Below are positions 49,199-57,573 of a stretch of 64,000 nt of DNA, piece by piece (the first letter of the stretch is position 1; each line of letters starts with the position of its first letter). The stretch is from positions 1-64,000 of the forward strand of contig JAITGE010000051.1 in the NCBI GenBank assembly GCA_031280825.1, in the 5' to 3' direction. The translations under genes were made by a program, and so were the position numbers. A model generated the notes under the pieces. That model saw nothing but the letters and a program-made list of their open reading frames with translations. It had not been told where the DNA came from and did not search any database. This stretch comes from Oscillospiraceae bacterium. Its GTDB lineage: Bacteria > Bacillota > Clostridia > Oscillospirales > Acutalibacteraceae.

Positions 49199-50802
49199 CA
49201 GCGCTTCCCCCCTTCCACTGTGACCGTGCAGGTCGCCTTCTTGTTTCCATCCTTGGTCAGGCAATAGACCTCCACCTTGCCCGGCGCGACCGCCGTCACC
49301 TTGCCGGCCGCATCCACAGTCGCGATCTTTTCATCGCGTGAATACCAAGCAACATCCTTGAGCGTTGCGTTGTTTGGCGTCACCTTCACTTGGAGCGCCA
49401 GCGTTTCGCCCGGCTGCAGCGTCACTCTGCGTTTTCGCAGCTTCACGCGTTCCACCGGCTCGCGGATGTGCAGCGCAACGGAATCCTCATACGTCACCCC
49501 GTTGACCACCACGCTGGCAATGATTTCGGTCGATTGCCCGTTTTCGCCCTTGGCGACGACGTTCCCGACGCCATCCACCGTAGCAACAGCTTCATCCGCG
49601 CTGCGCAGGGAATATTCGGCGTTTTCGGGACCTGTAACGATAATCCCCAGCGCTTCGCCCTGCCCCTCCGTCAGCACAAGCTCTTCCACGTCCTTAATAC
49701 GAACACCGGCATAGTCAAAGGTAAGCTCCGCTACCGTCGGCAAACGCAGTGTCACAAGGAACGCGCCGACAGCCTCCAAATCGCCCACCGGCTCCAGCGC
49801 CGCAGTCAGCTCCAAATTGGCGCTGTACCTGCAGCTTTTGATAACGCCCGGTTCTGCGGGATCTTCCCCGTGTGCAATAGACGCCATGAACGTCGCGCCG
49901 GTTATCTTTTGCGGCGCAAGGTACTGCACACGCAGCTGGTCGCCCATGCTGCTCCCCAGCAGCTCCGTCAGCTCCTCCGGCGTTTGCGGGCGAAAGTGCG
50001 CCAGCTCGCTCGGCGGCGCGTCCGCAAACGACACCGTGATGGCGTAATCCTCCAAATACGTTCGTTTATATGTATCCACCGAACCGCAATCGGGACACTT
50101 AAAGCCCAGCGGAGGCTTTTCATCCTGATCGCGCTCACAGGTTTTCACATTTTCGCCGTCTTCCTTGTGTCCATAACAACGATAGGTTTTATAGTGCAGC
50201 GTCGCGCCCGGCTCTTGCACGGCGACGCCCGTGAAATCCGTCGCCCAAAGCAAACCGGTGAAAGGCTTGCCAAAATCCGTCGCTTGGCTCCGGTAGCCGC
50301 TGTTCAGCTGCTCCACAAGCTTTGGAGCAATCAGCTCCAGCGCCGCCCGTAGCCGCGTCGCCTGTTTTTCTTCCATCGGCTCGTGCGTTACGGGATCCAA
50401 AAACCGCACACTGTTGAGATCCTCGCCCTCAAAGCGAAAGCTGCGATCCACACGCAGGCGTGGGATCTCCCCCCCCCGCCCCGCCGCGTATTGCAGCGCC
50501 TCTTGCACATATGCCGCGATTTGTGCCTGCGATTGCGGCACATGCGCCTCGATCAAGGCTTGCATCGCCAGCTCCGCCTGCACTTTCTCCGGCGGATCCT
50601 CCGGCTCCTCAAAGCTCGTCAAATCGCGCACACCCAAAGTGATACCGCCAAAAAACACAACCACCAAAAACAGAACGACAATGCGCGTGAGCCATTTGCT
50701 GCGCTTGATGTTCCGCTCGGTCATTTCGATTTTTTCCAGACTTTCCATCCCGTGATGCTCGTGGGGCTTTTTTGCTTTTTCAGATTTCTCTCGGTCGTTC
50801 AT
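49198..50802 (-). CDS. membrane-anchored protein with zinc-finger-like segment and two BIG2 domains
   Basis: A 534-residue single-pass protein: charged cytoplasmic tail (1-36), membrane helix (~37-58), a unique domain (~65-360), then two bacterial Ig-like group 2 domains (~370-445 and ~449-530). The second carries VTLQPGETLALQVKVTPNNA and DEKIATVDAAGKVTAVAPG. Within the unique domain Cys209, His212, Cys222, Cys236 and Cys239 (CPDCG) look like a metal site, unusual if extracellular. Role unknown. Overlaps the upstream gene by 4 bases. Confidence 0.75.
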   Translation of the reverse strand: MNDREKSEKAKKPHEHHGMESLEKIEMTERNIKRSKWLTRIVVLFLVVVFFGGITLGVRDLTSFEEPEDPPEKVQAELAMQALIEAHVPQSQAQIAAYVQEALQYAAGRGGEIPRLRVDRSFRFEGEDLNSVRFLDPVTHEPMEEKQATRLRAALELIAPKLVEQLNSGYRSQATDFGKPFTGLLWATDFTGVAVQEPGATLHYKTYRCYGHKEDGENVKTCERDQDEKPPLGFKCPDCGSVDTYKRTYLEDYAITVSFADAPPSELAHFRPQTPEELTELLGSSMGDQLRVQYLAPQKITGATFMASIAHGEDPAEPGVIKSCRYSANLELTAALEPVGDLEAVGAFLVTLRLPTVAELTFDYAGVRIKDVEELVLTEGQGEALGIIVTGPENAEYSLRSADEAVATVDGVGNVVAKGENGQSTEIIASVVVNGVTYEDSVALHIREPVERVKLRKRRVTLQPGETLALQVKVTPNNATLKDVAWYSRDEKIATVDAAGKVTAVAPGKVEVYCLTKDGNKKATCTVTVEGGKR

Positions 50803-51698
50803 TCTGCTGCGCCCCCTTCCGCTTCTTCCACCGGCACCGCCGCACGGTTGGTTCGTTCCAGCTCCGCTTGGATTTTTTCTTCCAGCGCCCGCGTTTCCGC
50901 CGTTTCCACCACCGGATAGGGCAGCTGCTCCAATTTCAGCGTCTTCGCCTTCACCTTTTCATAAATGGAGGCACGTTCTTCGTCGCCTTCGCCAAAATGC
51001 GTCCGTACGCCCGTTTTGAGCAGCCGCATATTCAAAACCGCCAGCCCGACAAAGCAAAACACCGCAACAGGCGCGCCAAAGCCCATCTTCACGTCCACAA
51101 AATCGCTGCCTTCGGCGGCGGCGCGCAGCACGAGGGATACCACCGCCGCACCCGTGACCGCCGCCACACCCAAAAAATCCAAAGTGATGATTGCGATGGT
51201 CATCCTGCGCAGCTGCGCAAACGAAAAGAACGTGAGCCAAAACGTCAGCAAGCCCAGCGCTGCCGCCCCGGCAACCAGGCAAATTGCGGCGCCGAACAAC
51301 GAAAATATTTTCCCGAAAACGGGCGATGTCATCTCTGCCTTCAAAAAATTTAACGCGCCGCTCTCTGTGATTAAACGCAACAATCCCGGCAAGCCCACCT
51401 CCCAGACTTGCTCCGCAAACGGCAGCCGCACCCGGAATGTTGCCAGCGAAACCATCAGCGAAGCGAGCGGAACCGCCATCAGTATCAGCCGCAATTTCGC
51501 CATCAGGGAACCGGCCCAGTTCGCCTTTGATTTTTTCCAGCGCACCCGCTGCGCGGCTTGGCTAAGCTCCGCCAGCTTCGCGTCGGCATAAAAGCGCTCT
51601 TCAAAGCCATAGAACATTAGATTCACGCCACAGCGGGGGCAATTTGGATGCCAATCTGTAACGCGTAGTCTCCTTTGGCACTTGGGGCAAGTCGCCAT
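50799..51698 (-). CDS. zinc-ribbon membrane protein, four helices
   Basis: A 299-residue protein starting with a zinc ribbon (CPKC at 4-7, CPRC at 20-23). Four predicted membrane helices follow (~68-90, 132-160, 166-190, 205-225) and then a charged cytoplasmic tail rich in Glu. No enzyme family is recognised. AGGAGGTGAT precedes the ATG. It is first in the operon that ends with the glycosidases and has an extended -10 promoter. Probably forms a complex with the BIG2 protein encoded next to it. Confidence 0.7.
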   Translation of the reverse strand: MATCPKCQRRLRVTDWHPNCPRCGVNLMFYGFEERFYADAKLAELSQAAQRVRWKKSKANWAGSLMAKLRLILMAVPLASLMVSLATFRVRLPFAEQVWEVGLPGLLRLITESGALNFLKAEMTSPVFGKIFSLFGAAICLVAGAAALGLLTFWLTFFSFAQLRRMTIAIITLDFLGVAAVTGAAVVSLVLRAAAEGSDFVDVKMGFGAPVAVFCFVGLAVLNMRLLKTGVRTHFGEGDEERASIYEKVKAKTLKLEQLPYPVVETAETRALEEKIQAELERTNRAAVPVEEAEGGAAE

Positions 51699-51734
51699 GC
51701 CGGGATCACCTCCTCAATTTTTTTAAGCAGGTGC

Positions 51735-51740
51735 ATTATA
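51735..51740 (-). promoter_or_regulatory. extended -10 promoter of the sugar operon
   Basis: Minus strand TGC-TATAAT (extended -10), with no clear -35 but AT-rich DNA upstream. Expression may rely on an activator. It is divergent from the TetR gene promoter ~107 bases away. Confidence 0.6.
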
Positions 51741-51846
51741 GCACACTCTTGCCGAAAACACCATAGTTAAAACGAAATAATATAGAAATTTTTTTCAAAA
51801 ATTATTCACCGCATCTGCTTTTTCAAAAGTTTTTTGTCGCCCATCC

Positions 51847-51875
51847 TTGACAATTTCTACGGATTCTTTTATACT
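51847..51875 (+). promoter_or_regulatory. promoter of the TetR gene and FGGY kinase
   Basis: Perfect TTGACA (51847-51852), 17 bases, TATACT (51870-51875). Confidence 0.8.
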
Positions 51876-51907
51876 ATCCTTTGACAGGGAACGGGAGGGT
51901 GCGCCTT

Positions 51908-52558
51908 TTGAGCTTACAGGATCATCATAGCCCTACCTTTGGGCATCTGCCAACCGAAAAGCAGCTGCGGATTTTCCGCGCCGCCGCCGAGGAATTTGCC
52001 CTGCGCGGCTTTGATAGCGCAAAAATGAACACCATTGCGTACGGCGCAGACGTCAGCGTCGGCTCGCTCTATCAATATTTTGAAAACAAACAGGCACTCT
52101 ATCTGGCCGTGATACACAACAGCATCGCCGAAATGGAAGAGTTGCTTGACACACTTCTGCATACCGATGCGGATATTCTGCTCAAGGCGGAGCGCATCCT
52201 GCGTGAGATACAGCGGTTTTCGCGCAAGGAACGGCTGCTCATCAAGCTCTATCAAGGCGCGACGGCGCAGAATGACCCCCATCTGGCTGCGCAATTGGCG
52301 GCGGAAATCGAATCCGTTACCGCGCGAATCTACCGCCAAGCGATTCAAGAGGCGCAGGCGGCGGGCGAAATCCGCCGGGATATTGATGCAGATTTCGCAG
52401 CCTACATGCTCAACAGCTTTTTTATGGCGCTCCAATTTTCTTATTCCTGCGAATACCACGCCGAACGGCTGCGAATTTACGCGGGAACAAGCGCGCTGGA
52501 GCGAGATGACTTTGTCGTGGAGCAGGTACTCAATTTTTTCAAATCCGCATTGCGGTAG
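51908..52558 (+). CDS. TetR/AcrR-family regulator
   Basis: A 216-residue regulator. The N-terminal helix-turn-helix (~20-65) shows IFRAAAEEFALRGFDSAKMN and GADVSVGSLYQYFENKQALY in the usual order. The C-terminal ligand-binding part is helical. The TTG at 51908 is chosen because GGGAGGGT at 51893-51900 is 7 bases upstream; the ATG-type extension to 51881 would start at the transcription start. It lies between the sugar operon and the FGGY kinase and is a candidate local regulator of both. No operator was identified. Confidence 0.88.
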   Translation: MSLQDHHSPTFGHLPTEKQLRIFRAAAEEFALRGFDSAKMNTIAYGADVSVGSLYQYFENKQALYLAVIHNSIAEMEELLDTLLHTDADILLKAERILREIQRFSRKERLLIKLYQGATAQNDPHLAAQLAAEIESVTARIYRQAIQEAQAAGEIRRDIDADFAAYMLNSFFMALQFSYSCEYHAERLRIYAGTSALERDDFVVEQVLNFFKSALR

Positions 52559-52579
52559 ATTAAAAACGGGGGCGTCGCC

Positions 52580-54181
52580 ATGTATGCGCTAGCTTATGAT
52601 ATCGGCACGACAGGGGTCAAGACCTGCATTTTTCGCATTGGCGAAACCATAGAACTGCTCGCCGGCGCAAGCGCGGGCTACAAGCTCTATGTGCTGCCCG
52701 GCGGCGGCGCGGAGCAAGAGCCGGGCGAATGGTGGAGCGCCATGTGCGAAACCACCCGCGCCGTGCTTACCGAAGCAGAGTTGAACCCGGCGGAAATCGC
52801 CGGCATCTCCTTTTGCTCCCAAATGCAAGGGCTTGTGCTGGTGGATCGCGAAGGTCGCCCCGTTCGCCGCGCCATGAGCTATATGGATCAGCGGGCAAAT
52901 GCGGAGCTGAAAAACGGCATGGCGTACGGTCCGCAAATCGCGGGGGCAAACGTCGTGCGGCTGCTGCGTTCCTTGCGTGTGACAGGCGCGGTCGCGGCCA
53001 GCGTGAAGGATCCCGTCTGGAAATACAAATGGGTGCAGACGCATGAGCCAGCAAGCTTTGCAAAGGTTCACAAATGGCTGGATGTAAAGGAAGCCCTTAT
53101 CGCCCGCATGACAGGGCACTGCGTAATGACCACAGATTCCGCCTTTGCCACGCTGCTTTATGACATACGTGCCGGACGCCGTGGCTGGAGCGGTGAAATC
53201 ACCAAAATGCTTGACGTAAACCCCGCGCATTTGCCCGAAATTGTACCCTGCACGGCGGAAGTCGGCAAGCTGCGCACCGAACAGGCGGCAGAGCTTGGGC
53301 TGGTGGCAGGCATTCCTGTTTATGGCGGCGGCGGCGATGCATCCTTGGTCGGCGTGGGTGCGGGCGCGGTCGCAATGGGGGATACGCACATCTACTCCGG
53401 CACTTCGGGCTGGGTTTCAACGGTCGTTGATAAAAGTATGGTAGACGCCAGCGCGATGATTGCCGCGATCGTCGGCGCGCAGGAAAACCGCTACAACTAC
53501 TTTGCTGAGCAGGAAACCGCCGGCAAATGTGTGGAATGGGTCAAGGATCATCTTGCGCTGGATGAAATCAACCTATACCTCAACCGGGAATTCGATCTCA
53601 AGCACCAAACGCCCGATATGGAAGCCGTTTACACCAACTTATATGATTACCTGATGGCAGTGATCTCTCAAGCGCCGATCGGCGCGGGCGGGGTGATTTT
53701 TACGCCCTGGCTGCACGGGAACCGCTGCCCGTTTGAAGACCCCAAAGCGCGGGCGATGTTCTGGGGTATCAGCCTGGAAACCGGGAAAACCGAGCTGATT
53801 CGCGCGGTAGTGGAAGGCGTGATCTATCATCTGCGCTGGATGCTGGAAACGCAGGACAAAAAAATTAAGACTTCAAATTCCGTGCGTTTTGTAGGCGGCG
53901 GCGCACTCTCGGATGTCATGTGCCAAATGGTCGCCGATTGCACCGGTCGCACGGTAGAAACCGTCGCCAGCCCGCAAAACGTAGGCAGCGTCGGCGCGGC
54001 GGTGCTGATTGCCGTTGGTCAAGGTGTTATCAACAGCATTGCGGACGCAAAACAGCTGATCCCCGCAACAAAAAAATTCCTGCCAGCCGCCGCCAGCAAA
54101 GCGGTGTATGACAGGAATTATGCGATATTCAAGGGGCTGTATAACGCAAACAAGAAGCTCTTCCGCCAACGAGGCACGTGA
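52580..54181 (+). CDS. FGGY-family carbohydrate kinase (xylulokinase-like)
   Basis: Phosphorylates a sugar or polyol with ATP. N-terminal ATP site DIGTTGVKT (8-16), substrate-region FCSQMQGLVLVD, catalytic Asp ~253 in GGGGDASLVGVG, and the second-domain phosphate loops SGTSGWVS and GGGALSDVMCQM are visible. 533 residues is within the family range; xylulokinase is the nearest type but the sugar is not proven. The last ~80 bases of the gene recur at 55462-55536, downstream of two other genes. GGGGGCG precedes the ATG, 22 bases after the TetR stop. Confidence 0.88.
   Translation: MYALAYDIGTTGVKTCIFRIGETIELLAGASAGYKLYVLPGGGAEQEPGEWWSAMCETTRAVLTEAELNPAEIAGISFCSQMQGLVLVDREGRPVRRAMSYMDQRANAELKNGMAYGPQIAGANVVRLLRSLRVTGAVAASVKDPVWKYKWVQTHEPASFAKVHKWLDVKEALIARMTGHCVMTTDSAFATLLYDIRAGRRGWSGEITKMLDVNPAHLPEIVPCTAEVGKLRTEQAAELGLVAGIPVYGGGGDASLVGVGAGAVAMGDTHIYSGTSGWVSTVVDKSMVDASAMIAAIVGAQENRYNYFAEQETAGKCVEWVKDHLALDEINLYLNREFDLKHQTPDMEAVYTNLYDYLMAVISQAPIGAGGVIFTPWLHGNRCPFEDPKARAMFWGISLETGKTELIRAVVEGVIYHLRWMLETQDKKIKTSNSVRFVGGGALSDVMCQMVADCTGRTVETVASPQNVGSVGAAVLIAVGQGVINSIADAKQLIPATKKFLPAAASKAVYDRNYAIFKGLYNANKKLFRQRGT
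54063..54139 (+). repeat. direct repeat, copy 1 (inside the FGGY kinase 3' end)
   Basis: Matches 55462-55536. The last 31 bases (54109-54139) are identical to 55506-55536, and the preceding 30 share 25. The coding frame is preserved in both copies. Confidence 0.85.
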
Positions 54182-54203
54182 ATTCGTCCTTACGCCGAAA
54201 AAT

Positions 54204-54791
54204 TCACCTCACCTGTTTGTGCGCCGCCAGCGTGTCGTCCAGTCGCTTTTTCAGTGTCGGGTTCTGATACTTCGCAAACGGCGTTCCGCCACTTATTATA
54301 GAATCCAGTTCGGACGTCCATTCCTGCCGCCGCTTTAAATATTGCAACAGCAGAGTTTCTTCCTCGGCGGTCACCTTCCCGGTTTGCAGCAGGTCGCATA
54401 TCGCGCTGATTCTTTCCCACTCCACATCCCAAGAAATATACAGCTCTTCATACGTTTTGCCGCCATAGCGTGCCAGCACCGCCAACGCCCGCAAATCCCG
54501 CGCGTCTAATTTCGCTTCTTCAGCGTCCAGAGCCGCAAGCTTCGCATCTAAAACCGAAAAATCTTCATCTTCTTCAAGGCACGGAACAGACTGTGGATTT
54601 TCGGCTGCCAATTTTTTCTCCGCTTCAAGCGCTTGATTGATACGCATCGTGTTTTTTCCGTCCGAAAGCGTAACTATCACAGCTTCGTCCGATTCCACTT
54701 TTGTTGTAGTCAGAGAAGCAACGACCCCAATGGGCACAGTCGCAAATGCAACCGCAACGATAACAACGCAAAAAATTTTTGATTTTTTCAT
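54204..54791 (-). CDS. exported protein of unknown function
   Basis: A 195-residue protein with an N-terminal hydrophobic segment (~5-27) that is a signal peptide or anchor. A mostly helical, highly acidic body follows (DAKLAALDAEEAKLDARDLRALA, given here from ~80; then EEELYISWD-like and YLKRRQEW segments). No family is recognised. The ATG at 54791 has AAAGGTGA just upstream, preferred to the GTG three codons earlier. DNA here is more AT-rich than the neighbours. It lies behind the promoter at 55374-55402 together with a broken amidase gene, and converges on the FGGY kinase. Confidence 0.7.
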   Translation of the reverse strand: MKKSKIFCVVIVAVAFATVPIGVVASLTTTKVESDEAVIVTLSDGKNTMRINQALEAEKKLAAENPQSVPCLEEDEDFSVLDAKLAALDAEEAKLDARDLRALAVLARYGGKTYEELYISWDVEWERISAICDLLQTGKVTAEEETLLLQYLKRRQEWTSELDSIISGGTPFAKYQNPTLKKRLDDTLAAHKQVR

Positions 54792-54836
54792 AATATTCAC
54801 CTTTTCTAACGCAAATATTTTGTTTTGCTTTTCAGG

Positions 54837-55282
54837 TTAATCCATGGCGTAAAAAGCGAAGTAATGATCCGGATATTTCTCGCATATTTCAATCAGATTC
54901 TTGTCTACCGCGTTGGAACTATGATAAGCCAGCAGATAACTCATGCTCCCTCCATGGTTACCATACCCTGTAATATACATTGTATGCGCAGCATCACCAG
55001 GACCTCCCAAAAGGAACCTCTTCTTTAGCATCTGCACAACATCCCCCGTATAAAAGGATAGATTGTACACTATGCTCGGGTTGTTAAGAATATCCTGCCC
55101 TTTGTATGTAACATCATAAACAATGTCCTTCCAATACAGATTAAACTCCTTCGCGCTGATCCAGGGGCTAGGGTCGCTTAACGCCCAGGAGTTGTTCAAC
55201 TGCGAAGACTTCGTCGGCGCCGGGTAGCTGTTGTTCTTTTTGTAGACCCACCAAATTTCAGAATATATTTACACATTTTCAA
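54837..55282 (-). pseudogene. remnant of a secreted amidase-domain protein
   Basis: The C-terminal ~140 codons resemble the putative amidase domain (Amidase_6): NNSWALSDPSPWISAKEF, then HTMYITGYGNHGG and LLAYHSSNAVDKNL. The frame extends upstream through YKKNNSYPAPTKSSQ to IYSEIWW and then meets a stop. A good start signal survives at 55282 (GGAAGGAG 6 bases before TTG, then KMCKYILK), but in another frame. The N-terminal half, with the catalytic Cys, is missing. This fits an internal deletion plus frameshift. A shorter restart at 55199 would give 120 residues without a catalytic centre. Confidence 0.65.
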
Positions 55283-55373
55283 GGATCACTCCTTCCTTGA
55301 TTTCAAAGCAACAGGCAGCGTGTAACGCTCCACATTGGAATCACCCCTTTCGCGCAAAATCATTTTCAGTCGC

Positions 55374-55402
55374 ATGATACCACAAAAAACCATTTTTGTC
55401 AA
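55374..55402 (-). promoter_or_regulatory. promoter of the broken amidase and the exported protein
   Basis: Minus strand: perfect TTGACA (55402-55397), 17 bases, TATCAT (55379-55374). It remains intact although the first gene behind it is broken. Between it and that gene lie two very short frames (10 and 15 codons) sharing AAAGGGGTGA as a ribosome site. Confidence 0.75.
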
Positions 55403-55461
55403 TAATGATTTAAAATTATTTGTCGTTTTTAGTTGTTTTTTACCTGCGCACGAACGTTTGA

Positions 55462-55536
55462 TCCAACAAAAAAAACCTGCCAGCCGCCGCCAACAAAGCG
55501 ACATCTGACAGGAATTATGCGATATTCAAGGGGCTG
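55462..55536 (+). repeat. direct repeat, copy 2 (FGGY kinase tail remnant)
   Basis: Non-coding copy of the 3' end of the FGGY kinase gene (54063-54139). It keeps the kinase frame (LPAAANKATSDRNYAIFKG) but is not joined to a kinase gene. The two copies flank a ~1.3 kb AT-rich segment. Confidence 0.85.
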
Positions 55537-55573
55537 CGCAAGACGAAATCTGTTTGCAGCGCGGAGGACCGCT

Positions 55574-56446
55574 TCATTGCCATTTGCTGTTTGTCAGCCG
55601 GAAATAAAACGTTGCGCCATCCGCCATTTTCAACCGGAAGCGGTGCACCTCGCCTTCTACGAACTTCATGCGCTTGTTCAAACCCGCGCCTTCCCATTCG
55701 CCCTTCCGGTTCTGCCAATCCAAGCTTGCGCCTTTTAGGGCGTTCCCGGCATTGTCCTTTGCGATAATGTGAAACCAAACAACATTTTCTTTGTATTTTT
55801 CGCTGTAGCTGTATTCACCGCTGGCAATATCCTGCGGCCTATCCCCCTCCCACGGGGCAACCCCGATGCCGCGTACCACATTGCCGTCACGATCCAAAAC
55901 CTCCAGCCGAATCACCGGCATTGCGGAAGCTACGGTCGTGCCACGCGTAGCAGTCGCAGTCGTCCGGATCGTTTTCTCGGTTGTCGTTTTTTTCGTCGTC
56001 GCCACTGTTGTTTTTGCTGTTGTTGTTTTCACCATCGTGGCAGTCGTTTTGCTTTGGGTTTCATCTTCTGTCGCCACCCCTGCAGTTGTGCCGCTCGCGC
56101 CGTCAGCCGTGGCAGCGCTTGCCGCCGAACCAACTGCAGAAACCACAGTCGTTCCCGATTGCGATACCACTGCAGTCGTTGATACCTCCGGCGCTTCCCC
56201 GCGCGCGGCTGTAACAGCAAACGAAATCATCAACGCAACAGTAGCAACCGTTGATAAAATGAACATAAACGAAAAGCCCGTGCGCCGCATCGCCCACGTT
56301 TTCGCGGCAGCTTCTTCATCTGCCTGCGCACCCGGCTTTTGCTTGAACGGCTTACTGATCACAACCAAGCCAACCGCCATCGCAATTGTCAGCACAGCGG
56401 TAATGACCAACGCCGCAATCCTACCTGTATTTTCAATATTTCCCAT
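55574..56446 (-). CDS. membrane protein with Thr-rich stalk
   Basis: A 290-residue protein, not recognised. Two membrane helices at ~8-30 and ~58-80 are followed by a long Thr/Ala/Lys-rich stalk (~90-170, e.g. KTTTAKTTVATTKKTTTEKT in part) and a C-terminal beta-rich domain (~175-290) with many aromatic residues. The stalk is low in complexity and may be glycosylated. AAAGGAGG precedes the ATG. It has its own promoter and is transcribed toward the repeat region. Confidence 0.72.
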   Translation of the reverse strand: MGNIENTGRIAALVITAVLTIAMAVGLVVISKPFKQKPGAQADEEAAAKTWAMRRTGFSFMFILSTVATVALMISFAVTAARGEAPEVSTTAVVSQSGTTVVSAVGSAASAATADGASGTTAGVATEDETQSKTTATMVKTTTAKTTVATTKKTTTEKTIRTTATATRGTTVASAMPVIRLEVLDRDGNVVRGIGVAPWEGDRPQDIASGEYSYSEKYKENVVWFHIIAKDNAGNALKGASLDWQNRKGEWEGAGLNKRMKFVEGEVHRFRLKMADGATFYFRLTNSKWQ

Positions 56447-56468
56447 ATTTCCGTCCTCCTTTCGCCAT

Positions 56469-56497
56469 ATTATACCACAACGTCACGCAGATGTCTA
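56469..56497 (-). promoter_or_regulatory. promoter of the Thr-rich stalk protein gene
   Basis: Minus strand: TAGACA (56497-56492), 17 bases, perfect TATAAT (56474-56469). Confidence 0.75.
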
Positions 56498-56535
56498 TAG
56501 GTTCGACAACTTTTTTGCGTTGCCGCAATGAATCA

Positions 56536-57573
56536 TCACAAAAACGCAGACAACGCTGATGGCAACGCATAGGTTGCCTGCAGCTCACGCCGCGTCGCCC
56601 ACACGAGCGCGGGATTTTCAATGATTCGCGCAAGCTCCAGCCGCCAGCCCTGCATATGCCATTCAATGTGCGTAAAGATATGCTTTGCCTCACCCATGAA
56701 AGCCGCGACCGCAACCTGCTCCCGCGCAGCGCCCAGTGACGTGAGAAGGGGCAGCCACGGCGGCTCCTCCCCTGCCACGGCGATAGCATTCGGGAACTCC
56801 CACAGCCCGGCAAGCAGCCCCTTGCCCGGTCGCTTGCGCAGCGCTACACGGTCCTCGCATTCCAGCCGCAAAACGACGCGTCCTTCAAGCTTGCGCGGGC
56901 GCGCGGCGGATTTTACCGGCAGCTCCGCAACCGTGCCCTGTGCCAGCGCGGCGCAGCCCTGCGCCAGCGGACATTCGCCGCAACGCGCCGCGCCGCCCGG
57001 CAAGCAAATCATTGCACCCAGATCCATCATCGCTTGGTTAAACGCGCCGGGGCGATCCTGCGGCATGACCGCAAGCAACCGAGCGGCGGTCGCTTTTTTG
57101 GTTTGCTCCAGCGTAATATCCGCGCAATCAGCCTCCAATCGCTTGCACACACGCAAAGCGTTACCGTCCACCGCCGGAATGCATACGTTATACGCAATGG
57201 AAGCCACCGCACCCGCCGTATAAAGCCCGACGCCTGGTAACCGCAGCAAATCCTCCGGCGCAGCGGGAATCACACCGCCGTAGGCGTCCGTCACCATCCT
57301 TGCCGCCCGCCGCAAATTGCGGGCGCGGCTGTAGTAGCCCAAGCCCTCCCAGAGCTTGAACAGCTTATCTTCATCCACATCAGCCAGGGCTTGCACGGTT
57401 GGCAGCGCGGCAAGAAAGCGTTCATAATACGCCTTGACCGCTTCGGCACGCGTTTGCTGGAGCATGACCTCCGAAACCCAAACGCAATAGGCGTCCCCGG
57501 CGCCGCGCCAAGGCAAGCTACGCCCATTCGCGTCATACCAAGCCAAGAGCAGCCGCGCCAGAGCTTCGTTCAT
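56536..57573 (-). CDS. mutY: A/G-specific adenine glycosylase
   Basis: Removes adenine mispaired with 8-oxoguanine. The helix-hairpin-helix region is LLRLPGVGLYTAGAVASIA, the catalytic Asp is in PAVDGNALRV, and the early Glu is in SEVMLQQTR. The Fe-S cluster cysteines are in ICLPGGAARCGECPLAQGC, with 7 rather than the usual 6 residues between the first two. A NUDIX-like C-terminal domain (~225-345) contains GLLAGLWEFPN. 345 residues, normal length. Overlaps the methyltransferase gene by 4 bases. Confidence 0.94.
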   Translation of the reverse strand: MNEALARLLLAWYDANGRSLPWRGAGDAYCVWVSEVMLQQTRAEAVKAYYERFLAALPTVQALADVDEDKLFKLWEGLGYYSRARNLRRAARMVTDAYGGVIPAAPEDLLRLPGVGLYTAGAVASIAYNVCIPAVDGNALRVCKRLEADCADITLEQTKKATAARLLAVMPQDRPGAFNQAMMDLGAMICLPGGAARCGECPLAQGCAALAQGTVAELPVKSAARPRKLEGRVVLRLECEDRVALRKRPGKGLLAGLWEFPNAIAVAGEEPPWLPLLTSLGAAREQVAVAAFMGEAKHIFTHIEWHMQGWRLELARIIENPALVWATRRELQATYALPSALSAFL

